A program made the position numbers and the translations under genes. Positions 1-12,107 of a stretch of DNA of 64,000 nt are shown here, in pieces; the stretch's first letter is position 1; each line of letters begins with the position of its first letter. This DNA is from Parus major. Lineage: Eukaryota > Chordata > Aves > Passeriformes > Paridae. Under the pieces are notes generated by a model. That model did no database searches. It was not told where the DNA came from and was given only the letters and a program-made list of their open reading frames with translations. The stretch lies in NCBI RefSeq assembly GCF_001522545.3, contig NC_031770.1, positions 107,945,664 to 108,009,663 of the forward strand, in the 5' to 3' direction.

Positions 1-843
1 GTTTTCAAATGCTTGCACGTTTTGGGAGATTTCTTTTGTTAGACCTGGGTGTTTTGTAGACTTCTTATTTCCATCATCTCTGCAACAGTAGAGTATGTTG
101 ATACTATTTTATGCTAACCTTTTAAAGCAAAGACTAGAACTGCCTGTAGATTAAAAAAATAGCAGCAGCAAGGTTATTTCAGCATTCCTTCATTTTAAAA
201 TGGTATTTATTGCAAGAGTAGCAGTGAGCATCTGAGTGTTACTGCTGCCTGTCTCTGCCTCAGAACCTCTTTCTAGGTAAGATGGTTTGAAGTGGATGGT
301 GCCTGAAGCCACTAATGTAGAGGGGGGAAAAAGTACTGTTACTTTTCTGTGATAAACAAGTGTTGTCTGTTTTTTTTACAGTGAAGTCAGGCTACTGAAG
401 ATCACATTAAACCTTAAACTGAACTGTTTTTTAAATTAAAAAGATGATCATCTCATAACCAGTGAGTACATCATGGAATAGCAAGTAGCCAAAAATTGTT
501 TTCATTCACTCTGAGTTGCCACTTCTCTCACTTCTTCATAGTGTAGCCAAGTTACTCTCCAGTGAAATAATCCAACCCCTGATCAGGCTTTGAATAAGGG
601 TCTGCATCTTAATGGTCTGATGTGTCTCATCTTGATTCTTCCTGCTCAGACTTTTTTTTTTTTTTAAAAGCTTAACTCTCCTTGTGTTCCTGTATCTTGT
701 AGACTGTGTAGGAACTGAGAAAAAAGTCCTTTTGATTAGATGCATCCATTCTAAACAGTCAATATATGGTGCTTAAGATCATCCTAACCTCCTAGTTATT
801 TTCTCCTGTCTGTATTTTTTTCCTTTTTTTTTTTTTTTTAAAG
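1..843. other. AT-rich non-coding sequence, no gene seen
   Basis: No recognisable gene or interspersed repeat. It holds two long T runs on the + strand, 14 T at 652-665 and 16 T at 824-839. The second directly precedes a possible splice acceptor at 843. Another pyrimidine-rich acceptor-like site ends at 381 but is followed by only short open frames. Confidence 0.6.
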
Positions 844-1000
844 TCAACTTGCAGAAAATATGGGAAACTTGTCTCATATAACAGCTGAGGATGTGGCTAG
901 GTTAAGGCAGGAAACTGCTACCCACAATGCAATGTTACATACACTACCACTTAATAAAATTTATTTCAAACATGCTACTGACAAAACCAAAGAAAAATAA
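844..1000 (+). other. Weak candidate terminal coding exon
   Basis: A 16-T tract followed by AAAG forms an acceptor-like site ending at 843. After one leading base, 51 codons (845-997) are open, ending in TAA at 998-1000. The predicted peptide starts QLAENMGNLSHITAEDVARL and ends in lysine-rich DKTKEK. Its composition is protein-like and hydrophilic, but I recognise no family. The phase fits an intron interrupting a codon after its second base. The T tract could equally be a plain homopolymer. In AT-rich DNA about one frame in seventy stays open this long, so chance is a serious explanation. The + strand orientation agrees with the G-over-C skew of the window. Confidence 0.18.
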
Positions 1001-1735
1001 TATCCTAACTATGCTAGTTAGTACACTAAATATATCTAGGGAAAAGTGAAAGTAATCTCTCTAGAGCCTTTCCTGCATCTAGGATACAATGCTACTAGTA
1101 GTTAAACCAGAGCAGATCTCAGCAGTTAAAAGCAGTGACCTATTTTTAGAAAATATTCATATTTTTCTGGAAATTAGTGATTATGTGCTTTTTAATAACT
1201 GTCAAAGTCATTTTATACAGACAGAATTCAGATAAGTTCTCTTCTTAGGTTTTTCTGGTTGGCAAAATATCCTCTTAGGTCATTTTAAAACATTTTAAAA
1301 CAACTTTTTGTGCTTCATCCTATTTTCAGTGAATCTTACCTTTACTGTAGCCAAGCAGCCTTTTACCTCTGCTTCCCAATTCTAATCTCTTTGTAGGCTG
1401 GTGTAAAAATCTTTTCCATGTCATATGGGTGGGAAAGGAACTGAAAAGAGGAAAGTTCACCTTCTTCAACCCTGGAGATTTAGGAATTCCAGTTGTTTTA
1501 TTTGATTGCCTTCAATTTGAACAGTGTAGTAATTTGTGAGAGGTAAATAATTAGGTTGAATTCTAAGGTGCATTTAATAGATGCAAATCTTTTGCAAGTA
1601 TTTCCTAGTATCAAATAGAGCTACATAAGAGGTCACTGATGCTGTGTCACAAATGTCTTGAAAATCTTGTTGTGGATATATTCTTGTTTCTGTTTGTTTT
1701 TAAATGCATGTATGTTAAGGGTGATCCTCTTACAG
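1001..1735. other. AT-rich non-coding sequence, no gene seen
   Basis: Unique-looking AT-rich DNA with no recognised repeat or gene. If the open frame ending at 1000 were a real last exon, this would be its 3' untranslated region. The first clear poly(A)-signal-like AATAAA after it lies well downstream, near 2364. Confidence 0.5.
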
Positions 1736-1859
1736 AACATTTTTGAAGCGCTTGCCTCTCTAGTTAGAGAACACTTATCAAGAACAGCTGCTGTAGTGCT
1801 GTGGATCCTATCCATGGACTCATGGTGGTCTGCTGAACAACGTTCTTCAAGTTTGACAG
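1736..1859 (+). other. Weak candidate internal exon (alternatively antisense)
   Basis: A 124-bp segment bounded by an acceptor-like CCTCTTACAG ending at 1735 and a good donor, ACAG|GTGAGA, at 1860. The + strand frame starting exactly at 1736 is open throughout (phase 0 in, phase 1 out) and continues open to 2155. The peptide contains a hydrophobic, helix-like run (EALASLVREHLSRTAAVVLW) followed by a Trp-rich and Ser-rich tail. No family is recognised. Two minus-strand frames are also open across about 1764-1952, and the minus strand has its own donor-like TTCT|GTAAGA near 1735. If transcribed, either strand could be sense. Overlapping open frames are partly explained by the locally higher GC. 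Confidence 0.18.
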
Positions 1860-4800
1860 GTGAGACAGAGACTCTCCAGTGCCACTGCTTTTGGATGAAT
1901 CTAGCTGTGGTTGGAGAAAGTGCATCTTGCCAAAATATATGGGTAAGACCACACACAGTCTTTAAAATAGTTATTGTAAGCTTATTTTTAGGCAGTATAT
2001 GTCTTGACAGTTCTTTTATTTGCATGCCAGTTTCACTGCTGCTTATAGATTTTTCATTTATTTTAGTAATGGCAATTGCAGATTTAGATCTGTGTTCACA
2101 ACATTCACATTGGGAAAATACAGACTTGCTACTTTCAAGCCTCAGTCAAGATTAGAGAACAGATTTTAAAAGATATTAAGGCAAAGTATTTATGCTCTTC
2201 AGATTTGGTGTCATTGTTTTTATATTCAACCCCATTTTCAGGGGCATAGTTGAGCAGTAAAAATTTGCTTCTGGTTTTAAAGTTGTACCAATTTTAGTAG
2301 CTTCTGTGCTTGTATAAGTCTGCAGCAGTGTAGATTTAGGACATGAAATTAGTTCAGTAAGTAATAAAATATATTTCTTTTTTCAAATTACGTACTTATT
2401 AAATACTGAATTTGGAATCTGTATTTTATATATAACTCCTGAACAGTATTTTTCATGTATATTTTTATGTGGAATATTATTTGCATTCTAAGTGCCTGCT
2501 TCGACAGTTGGCTCCATAACGTGTATTTAAAATATTGTGTGTTTAACTGACAGTGTAGAAGGGGGTTGCACCCTGTAGAATTTCTGAGTAAACAATACCC
2601 ATTTGCTAACTTTCAGAGCAGATGTTTTTTAAATACCCCAAGAGAAATAAAATATAATACTGAAAAGGAATATCATAAACCATTCATTGGGTAGTGATGC
2701 TTAAAAGTTATGGATTCAGAACATGTTTTTTTCCCTAGTTCTGTATTTTCCAGATTATCTTGCATAATTAATGCATGACTATTTCTCAGCAAAACATTAC
2801 TCATTTTTTATTACTTAACATTTCATAGAACCGTTGTTTATGGCACTGGACTTTACAGACAATTAAGGAAATAGTCCCTGCCCTGAGGAATATACAATTA
2901 AGTATATGCAGCCAGCCATTTAAGAAAAGTATGAAAAAGAGGGAGGGGAAAACCCCCATTATAATGAACAGCAGTAAAAAATAAGTGAAGAACTTCATGG
3001 GGAAGGGTGAGCAGTTAGTTGTAATTTTATTATTAACTTTCTCCACATATTCTGCTATGAAGAGTATTAGTTATTTGTATGCACTTGGCTGGTCTTGTTT
3101 TCTGCTTGAACTTGAGCATCATGGCTGATCATCATGGTTTCTTCTCTATATTTTGAAAAAAAAACAACAAACCAAACCAACCCCAAAAGACTTTTTTATG
3201 CAGTGATTGCACGGGGAGACCAGGGAGATATTTCTCTGCTGTTTATGATGCTGAAGTTTGAGATCCTTAGTCTTATACACAGTATTTTTTAGGAAAAAAA
3301 TGAAAAAGCAAAATCAGGTCCTTCCGTCCTGTCTCCCATTTCTCTTCATGTGTTTCCCTTTCTTTCTTTTTTTTTTGAGGTATTTAATACCTGGATTTGC
3401 TACTTTTTCACAGCTTGTCAACAGTCTAAGCTTTCCCTTGTAATTATAAAAATATATTGTGGTTTTCTGTTGGAGGAGACATCTGAAGATCATTCATGAG
3501 AAAACAGAGTTGAAAAGAGGTTGAGAAGAGAATGGAAAGAATAAACTTGGAAGGAGGAGAGTTAAAAAGAAAACCTTGGTTTTTAATCAGCTTTAATAGT
3601 ATGGCTCCCTTTTGTAGTGAAGGGATACTGGAGGTGAGGAGAAATGAAGACATGGAACAGGATGAAGAACCAGAAGATGCAGCTCTTTTCCTGGGGACAG
3701 CAAACATAGGAGAAAATTGCCCTCTGTTCTCCAAGGCCATGTGAACCCCAGTTTGTTCTGAAATAGCCAGTTCAGAAGTGCCCAGCTGTGCTTGGTGTGG
3801 TGTTGAGCTCCTTTGGAGGGAATTGGGCTGTGTCTGAATAGCCCTTGAAATGACCTGTGGAAGTGAGCCTGAAGACTACTAGAACCTGAGGGATGTTGGG
3901 AAGAGTATGGGAGATGTTTGTATGAAATTTCCGGTGCCTGATGTGTTGTGTCCTGGGGAGTTGGTTGATTTTTCACGCCAGGACAAGAAAGCTGGCAGCA
4001 TTTATAGACAGTCTGTTCAATGTTGGCCAGATAAGCAGGTGTCAGTTTTCTTAATTTTTTGTCATGCTCTGAGTAACAGACTGCTTAGTAATTTAAGGGT
4101 GGTAACAGAGAAGAAAAATAAAAATGAATTGCAATCATTCCTTATACCTCTTCCTTCTCTGACCTTCCAACCTCAAAAATTATAAAGCTGGGCTGTTTGT
4201 AAAGAGACCCTGTGATTTGGTTGCCAGACCTGTAGCTTGTAACATAAATAATGCAAGCTTTGAAGAGATATTGTGTGGATAGGACAGTATATGTGTTGCT
4301 GGTTAATACTTAGATATTTTATCACTTTACCCATTTATTTATTTTCTCTTTAGATGAATAAATAATAATTTGTTTTAAGAAGATCAATCTCTGTCTATAT
4401 TTGTTGGCTCCAGGAGGGAAGTGTCTAGTAAGCAATCAAAGGAATCAGTACTGTGGAGTATTGATAGTTGGGTAAACAGGGTTCTTTTAATTTAGAGACC
4501 CAGCCCATAATGAAAGTAAATTGTTGCATTTCCATTTCAGAACACAGGTTCTGGGTCTGCTGCTTGGCTGTATTTAGTCTGAGGGGTCAGAGGTGCTAAA
4601 TAGGATGAAATTCTGTGTTGGCACAAAACGATGCAGATGGACTGTTGGGTATTGCCTATTTGAGAACAGGCAGTAGCTATATGAATGGGCAGTTAGTACC
4701 TAAATTGTTTTTGGAGCTGAATGGCCAAACTCCATTACTGAGTGGAATAGGAGTATGTTGGAACAGGAGCACTAAAACCCAGTGATGTTGGAAAATTCTG

Positions 4801-6535
4801 CTGTGTAGTCACAAGCTGATCCAGCCTGAAAAAATATGTAGTGTTTGCTTGTATTTTCTAAATTCTCTCCGGCAATCATTCTGCTTTTGGAGTCGTGTTT
4901 CAGTTGTTCCAGGCCTGAAAAGACTTTGGAATCAAGGTTATGTCTTGAATCTGTCTGAAGTAGTTCAAGAAACGAAGCAATCTCACTTTCGTGTACCTGC
5001 ATATCAGATATCATGTTTATTGGTTAATATTTGCATGGAATAATTTGGGCATGGTATTTTAAATAAATCTTTATTTTAAGCGTATGGGATCTGCATTCTA
5101 GATTATTTTCTATAACACTTATTTTGTACTAAAATCCAATAGACGAGGTTGGCTGTAAGAGTTTTGTCCTCTGTGACACTCGTCTCCTCTGGATACCATA
5201 GTCTGTAATTGTGATGCTGGAGCAGCTCCTTGTGTATTTTGGGAACCCATGGGGATGTATGGCTTGGTGCTACCAGACCGGTTTTTTAAGCTCAAGCACT
5301 CAAGCGGGGCAGTTGCTGCTTTGCCAAAACCAATGCTGAAGGAAATGTGGCTTTTTGTGAGCCAGAGTTCATTCCCATGACATGGGCTTTGGGGTTGGGG
5401 CCCTGAGAAATTACTGTAATCTCTGAAAAGTGTAAAATGTAAAACATTTATCTTTTAGTTTCTGCCTCTATGTCTATGTAGTAGAGTATGCCTTATTTTA
5501 AAAGCAAACTTCCGCAATTGGGTTTTGGGAATAACACAAAATACTCAATTTATTTTGTCATCGTTATCCTGCTCATTTGGTAAAATTACTCATTTTCCTT
5601 TATTCAAAGTCTTTTAAGTTACTTTTTCATTTTTTTTATTTTATTTTTTTAATGAACAGCTAAATGTTTTCCCGCTTTTTAAGTCCAGTTTTGCCCAGTG
5701 TGGGTTTGAGGCAGCTTTGCATCTGAATGTTTATATTTCAGTTTTGGGAAAAATTATACCAGTCTGTTCAGAAATGGAGTATTTGCAGTAGTAAGTGGCA
5801 TCTTTACAAGCTAAACACAATGATCAAAGAGCTGAAGAAATAACAAATTTAGTTGTCTTTTGGACAAAATTACAATGGAATAGCGTTTGGTTTGTCATTT
5901 AGCTTCAGCATGATTTATTTTTCTTCTCTTTTAATTGAGGAACAAATCCAATTCATAACTGAATGCAATTCAATCTTCTCATTTTCTGATGTGGGTAGAA
6001 AATATCTGTTTTATCTGTGTATAGGAGCTACAGTAATTCAAGCTTTATTTTTCCTTTTGAATAGCTGAAGTAAACTTAAAGAGCCAGACATTATTATGCC
6101 CAGTTTTTTAGAATTCATGAATTTTACAGAACAGTTACTTTTTGAATACTTTTCTGCTCTGCTATTATCAGCAAATATTCCTGGATTGGACACTGTGATA
6201 GATACACAGTGAAAATAATAAAGATCTTCTGCAAGATTACCTAATTGTTTAGAGGCAAATTCTGAAGAACTTGCAAATAGAACTATTCCTTGCTGATAGG
6301 GTGGGTTTGGGAGTTTTCTTTGTTTTGTTTTGTTTTGTTTTCTTTACCTGTTTTTCCTTGTATTTGTTTTCCTCTGCTAAAACAGTAAGCTTAGCTAAAC
6401 TCTAGACAAAGAATAGTCGAAGAAGTTAGAATGAAAAATCCAGAATTAAGGTTTCCAGTGACCCTCCTTACAGCCCAACTGTATTTGGTACATTATAATG
6501 GTGTTAATTGATTGCATTTTTTTTGTCATCTCTAG
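1860..6535. other. AT-rich non-coding sequence with simple-sequence tracts
   Basis: No gene or interspersed repeat recognised over about 4.7 kb. Contents include an A/C-rich stretch at 3156-3188 (runs of A, then AACCAAACC-type sequence), a G/A-rich stretch around 3500-3680, and a (GTTTT)4 microsatellite at 6322-6341. Several open frames of 60-130 codons occur, for example around 3530-3980 and 5853-6068, on both strands. None has a recognisable protein motif and they overlap one another. Confidence 0.55.
6322..6341 (+). repeat. (GTTTT)4 microsatellite
   Basis: Four uninterrupted GTTTT units, followed by C and then TTTACC. Short pentanucleotide tract with no further significance seen. Confidence 0.9.
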
Positions 6536-6661
6536 AGCTGCCGACTCTTTGCATGGAAGGATTGCTGCTCGCTTCAGAGTTGGTTACTCAGAGATTTTCT
6601 CGTTACTGATTGCTCATTCCATGGCTGTTTGCCATCTTTCCTGCACAGTATTCAAACTCTA
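6536..6661 (+). other. Weak candidate exon or conserved element
   Basis: A strong acceptor (ATTTTTTTTGTCATCTCTAG, ending 6535) precedes 126 bp. A modest donor, TCTA|GTATGA, follows at 6662. Two + strand frames are open across it. The phase 0 to phase 0 frame reads SCRLFAWKDCC onward for 42 codons. The second begins AADSLHGRIAARFRVGYSEI and reaches a stop at the donor. Three CpG dinucleotides survive here in a CpG-poor setting. The segment also includes CTTTGCATGG, close to a POU-family octamer. It could therefore be a conserved non-coding element rather than an exon. No protein family is recognised. Confidence 0.15.
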
Positions 6662-9334
6662 GTATGAAGAATTACTAACTTTCATGTGCTCTGCTGGCAC
6701 ATGTCACACTACGAGAATACTTAACAAATGTTAATTATGTTCTTCTCTTCACAGGATACTTGGGAGAAATATCTTGCAGTCTGTCGGATATATAGCTTGT
6801 TTGGGGCTATGCAGAGAATAAAATTAAAGAAGTAAAAGACAAATATAACCCCAAACTTCTCAGTCATTCTGCAGCACACAGCTAGGGGGTACTTACTGAG
6901 AAAATGCTTTGCTTTATCTCTACATCTTTGTACATTTAACCAGTTAATTTTTTCAGTGATGGATGTGTGAACTGCCAAAATCCAGGATAGTTATTGATCA
7001 TCTCTGAAAAGGGGCACAGCTGAATGGGGTGTTCTGGTCTACTGTGATGTTTCTGATTTCTTGTACATAGATGAGCTTCACTGCTTGTGTTTTCCAAACA
7101 TAAAATCAGCTATTTGGAACTCAGTATGTCACTATTATGATCAAGAGCCTGTGCAACCTTTTATAGATTCCAGTGGAGACCAGATTTCATCACAATTCTA
7201 GAAATGGTTGATTGAGGCTACAAGTCTCCAGTACCTGAATACCAGAGTCCTTATGTGGCCTTAATGCCTGACACATTGACCATGTAGTTGTTGGGTAAGT
7301 TCCTGTTCAAAATACATGGTTTTGTTCAGCTCTTCATGTGCCCACAAGCTTACTTAAGTCTTTGTTACAATTTATCTCCATTTTCAGTAAATATAAAAAA
7401 AACAACAACTAAAAAAACTGTGTTGATAGAAACAGGCCTTATGTAGCATTAATAAATGAAGGACTTTATTAGTTGTCTGAATTTATAAAAATTTCAATCC
7501 AAGCTCTGGTGTTTTTTGTTGGCTTTGGGTAGGTAGTCACTTGAACTTGGCACACATCTGTCCTGGCTTGGTTATTCCCTTCATTTACTATAAATCAGGA
7601 ATGATTATGCTAAAGTTATTACAATTTTATGAAAGTAAGAGCTGTAAAAAACCAGACTGCTTTAGTGATAAAAGCTGTAATCTGGTGCTTGAGGGATGAG
7701 ATTAGACTCCTGTTTGAACGTTCAGGCCTTGAGGTAAATTGTTGTGTCTTTCATCTGGTCATCTGTGAAAAAGTTTTGTTTTTTTTTCTTAAACATCAGC
7801 AAATTTATTTTTGAGGGCTGTTCAGATACCAGTGATGAGGGTCACAGGAGTACCAAGATGAACTGAGTTTGCCTCTGCTGTATTTGATAGAATTTTTAGT
7901 TCCCTGTACCTCTGAAGAATAGAGAAGGCTGCCAGATACTTTGCCATGAAAATGAAGATTTACACTACTCAAATGGTTGAAAAGCAAAGTAATACTATGA
8001 TTTTTTAAAATTTTGTCCACAGTCATCATTGAGGAACATTTATTTTTGTATTAGCATCTTTCAGTTTATTTCAACCCCTTAATGGAATCTCCTGCAAATT
8101 TTCTGATGCCAGGTTTTCTGCTGCACTTCTTTCCACTATCAGACTTGATTTCCTGGGAAATTCTTGAGTTAACTTAAGAAATTGATAGTGGCTGTGGTAC
8201 TGTCGTATTTCTGGATTTATGTGGCTACTGAGCCTGTGTCTCTGGGGGATTTTTCAAATTTAAGAAGGGTGCAGAACATAATCAAGTGTTCTACTTAATC
8301 TTGTGGATTAACCATCACCATGGAGTCATCAGGGTGCAGTCACTGCTTGCCCCTCGTGCCTCTCTCAGTATAACTCATTTCTTTGTTAAAAATAAATCGG
8401 GGCACTTACAAATCTTGTGTAAAACTAGACATTTCATCCGATATCAACATTTTGTTGTTCAAAACAGGATAACAGCTGTGACTTTGTAAGCTACTGTTAG
8501 TGGTTTTTAGAAGCTAATTTGTCAGCTTGCTGGCACGCTGAGCTCATTTGCTGAAAGAAGTTGATGTCATCTCCCATATCGTTCTTTGTCAGAGCTCAGC
8601 GTCTCCTCTGCTTTAACCAGCGAATCCCAAATAGAACATTACAGACCAGGGCTGTTTGCCAGTGGCATTAGTTTTCTGTTTATGTAACTTCAATTTAGGG
8701 CATTCATGACTGAACACAAAATTCAGTCTTCATGTGAGAGTTGATCACCCCTTTTTTCAGTATCCTCCATCCATGATATGTGGCTGCTTTCTGTGTACTT
8801 CAAATTAAAAAAAGTGCAAAGGGAAGAAATGTTTATTATTTTCAAGTATTGCCACTTAATTTATTCAAACAGCATTCAGTGTGGTTTATTACTGCTTGTT
8901 CCTCATCTACCACAAAGTAAGGACTTATTAATGACCACAGCTATTGACTAAAAATAAGGTTTCTTGGAAGAATGAGTAAATGTTTAAATCAGTCATTATC
9001 AATTAAATGTCAATACAGGACATTGTTTCAACAAAAAAATGTTTCTAATTACTGTTGAACATCCTTTTCAAACTGCAAACTGACATATTTTCAGGTTCTA
9101 TCTTACTGCTAAGAAGTAATTGCAACACTGTCAGGGAATTTGGTAGTTTTAATGTTCTGATAAATTGCTCAGTGGCCTTTTAGTAGCCTCAGTAGCTTTT
9201 ATAATATGTAGTGAGGTATAAAGAAGAAATTATTTTTTCTAAGACACCTGCCAAATAAAAGATGAGAAATTTAAGGGTAGAAATTTTTAATTTTGCACTA
9301 GAGCAGGGTCACTTGCAATGTCTACCAAGGATCT
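6662..9334. other. Non-coding sequence, no gene seen
   Basis: No recognised interspersed repeat and no recognisable gene. Most is plain AT-rich DNA. About 8330-8650 retains seven CpGs in roughly 320 bases, noticeably more than its flanks, and is reported separately as a possible conserved element. Confidence 0.55.
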
Positions 9335-9425
9335 TCATAGAATCATAAAATCTCCTGAGTTGAATGGGATGCACAAGGATCATCAAGTCCAACTATGGGC
9401 CCTGCACAGGACAGCACCATGAAAT
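9335..9425 (-). mobile_element. CR1 LINE 3'-end fragment (variant subfamily)
   Basis: Begins CATAGAATCATAAAATCTCC and continues through GGATCATCAAGTCCAACT to GGCCCTGCACAGGACA. These blocks are typical of the reverse complement of one avian CR1 3'-end variant, distinct from the GGTTTGGGTTGG type elsewhere in the window. The element's 3' end is on the left, so it lies on the minus strand. It is truncated after about 90 bp, as usual for 5'-truncated LINE copies. The right boundary is approximate. Subfamily assignment would need a repeat library. Confidence 0.8.
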
Positions 9426-10817
9426 CCTCACTTCTCCATGCTGGAGAAGCCAGAAAGCTAGTGGCAAAGTTATTTAGAGATTGAAATGGTGATTGTGTGG
9501 AGTCACACAAAGAATGCACAGAATTGTGTGGTTGACAAAACAGGTGAAATCTGTTGCTAATAAACCCCTGTGAACTCTGTGCTGCTTATTGTCATAGAAA
9601 AAGATTCCTACTGGAGAGCTCTAGAAGAGAGGCTTAGTAGGTGCCAAAAATTGATTGGATTTTAGAGAAATTGAGAGTATATGAGCAAAACAGTGTTACT
9701 AATGCTGTTGTATTCATCCGTTTATTTAAAACAATATTCTAGAATTGAATGAATTCTGAATGAAAGGAGGAGAAACTAAACTGGCAGGGTGCTAAAAGCC
9801 TGGGAAGACACAACTGGGAGGGGAATGTGATAGAAATCTGGAATTATGAGCAATGTGGCAAAAGTGAATGGAAACAATTATTTCCCTTTTTCATAACAAA
9901 AACTAGGGGCACCTAATTAAATTGTCAGATGTCAGGCTTAAAATGAATACAAGGAAGAAGTTTTTTTACAGTGCATAATTAAAGTGTTGAATTCATCAAC
10001 AAGGCACTGAAGAAGCCAAAATTTACTGTAGCTTAAAAAGAATTAAGAGAAGATCATGAAGATGAAGTTTATCTATAGCTATAAAACACAGTTGACTAGT
10101 CATAACCTCAGGCAGTGCTTTAGGTCTGTTGGAGAGAAAACCAAGGAGGGGTTTTCCCTGAGCATTCAGTACTGGCCTTTATGGGGAGAACTTCATACCT
10201 ATGCAGATCCCTGTTCTGAAGAGTTTGTGTATAGATGAGCTGATAACAGCACTGAGATTATAGTGCTACATACTGTGTACCAGGGTATTACCATGGGGAA
10301 AGTCACCAAATCTTCAAAGATTTGATCTAAGTGCGTAAGTGAGGAAGTACTGTAAAATTAGGCTACAGAAACTTAAAAACTTTAATTGCTTATGCCTGTA
10401 AAGGTAAGTGAGCTATGCTGCTGTGGAAGTATTTTAAAAAATACTTAACCTCAGTAGTATTCACTGGCTTTGTAATTTCTTGATTATCCACACGTTAATA
10501 TTTCACTGTGAATTTTAAAAACAGTGTTTCCCAGTTTCATTTTATTAGATTGGTCATTCTGATTTTTCCATTTAAACTTGTCTTTATTTTGCTAACATTT
10601 TTAAGCCTGTTTCTTTGGTGATATTTTGTGCTCCAGTTGTTGATCTTTTAATAATTTTTCCTGATCTTCCTGGAAGAATTGGCCTACTGAAAGCTGTATG
10701 ACTGTCCTCAGTCTGACTACCCTCTGTGTTCTAAAACTGAGGATTCCTGTATGCCAAATTACTGCTTCAGAAAATCTGGAAAATGGCTGGTTTAAAATAA
10801 TCTGAACCTTAATTTTA
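9426..10817. other. Unique AT-rich sequence between two CR1 fragments
   Basis: No gene or repeat recognised. A strong isolated donor-like site, AAAG|GTAAGTGAG, occurs near 10403, but no convincing acceptor with an open frame precedes it. Confidence 0.55.
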
Positions 10818-10995
10818 CAGAATCATGGAATGATTTGGGTTAAAAGAGACCTTAGAAAGTATCTTTTTCCAACCCCTGCCATGGGCAGGGACACCTTCCA
10901 TTAGACCAGGTTGCTCCAAGCCCTGTAGTATTTGGCCTCGAGCACTTATGTGGGGCAGACACAGCTTCTCTGGGCAATCTCTGCCAGTCATTTCC
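10818..10995 (-). mobile_element. CR1 LINE 3'-end fragment
   Basis: Starts AGAATCATGGAATGATTTGG, then TTAAAAGAGACCTTAGAAAG, CCATGGGCAGGGACACCTTC and AGACCAGGTTGCTCCAAGCC. This is the canonical avian CR1 3' region in reverse complement. Similarity continues through GGGGCAGACACAGCTTCTCTGGGCAA to about 10990. The copy is roughly 175 bp, 5'-truncated and on the minus strand, with substitutions and small indels that mark it as old. Any open reading frame crossing it is a by-product of the repeat. Confidence 0.93.
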
Positions 10996-12060
10996 TGAAG
11001 AATATAGCCCCATTGAAACATGTGTCAATACCTATGGTATTAAGGTTACTAAAATTCTATTAATTCATCTAAAATCATTGACTTCTGGGAAAGATTAATT
11101 TGTACATTTAGTATATCCTACTTTTTTTTCTTCCCTAAAAGTGTGCTTTGATGAATCACTTTGGGCATAAATTTGGTTCCATGTCATCCTTGTGTATGAA
11201 AAACATTAAGCCTTGAGGTGTACTTAGTAATGAAAAAACTCCAGTAGCATTTTAGGATGTAACATGGTAGGTGATAGTCTGTAGTGTCTTAACATGCTGG
11301 ACAGACAAAATGTACTGAAATCATAATGTGTGTATCTGTTATTAAACACCTATTTTGAGATTTTTCTTTTCTTCTGGTTTTGCATCTAGCATTTATCATC
11401 TTAGATTTCAACTGCACACTTTTATATATGCCTGGGGGTGAACTTTATACATCTCTTTATGGAGTAGAAACACAAAAAATTATTACATTGCCGCCTGGAC
11501 TGATTTATCCTCATATTGTCACAGATTTATGATGATACTGTTCAAACACTTAGTATTTGCTTTGTCAGACATTTCAACACAGTAAACTAGTAAATCTAGT
11601 AGAACTTCTGTTGAAAGATTGATGGGTGCAAATGTATCTAAGCTCATCTAAAGCATACTCAGAACTCACTTCAAAAAGGTTGATACCATGTTTGGGGATT
11701 GCAGAAGGGCCACACATATTGTCAGTGGTTCTTTAACGGTTGCATAAAACACAGACCTGTTTTCTCTGAATCTTGATTATTTTCAGAGTTAGTAGATAAA
11801 AGTTTCTAACTTCCCCTTCCTCTTTCTCATCCATTGAAGTGTAGCAGTTTTGTGGTCTCATTTCTGTATCACCAGGTTATTATGCAAAAGCCTCATCTTT
11901 GTCAGCTGCTAATGAGTTACTTGCGGTGCTTTTCCTTTCTGTCGTTCTTAGATTAAAAATGGAATATCTGTAGTAAAAGAGGCTTATCTGTAGGTTCTTC
12001 CTCCACCTCCTTCTGCCTGTGAATGACCCCATCCCAAAAGAAGTTTTTTTAAATGGTCCA

Positions 12061-12107
12061 TTGTTTTTTGGTTTTTTTGTTTTTGTTTTTTTTTTTTTTT
12101 TATTTCC
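12061..12107 (+). repeat. T-rich low-complexity tract
   Basis: Runs of T interrupted by single G residues, ending in 16 consecutive T at 12086-12101 and then ATTTCCCC. No polyadenylated retrotransposon or pseudogene is recognised beside it. Confidence 0.85.

Noticed and set aside
5742..5843. Acceptor-like TATATTTCAG followed by 33 protein-looking codons and a stop, with an internal GTAAGT.
   Set aside because: Weak acceptor and short frame. Several equivalent coincidences are expected in this much sequence.
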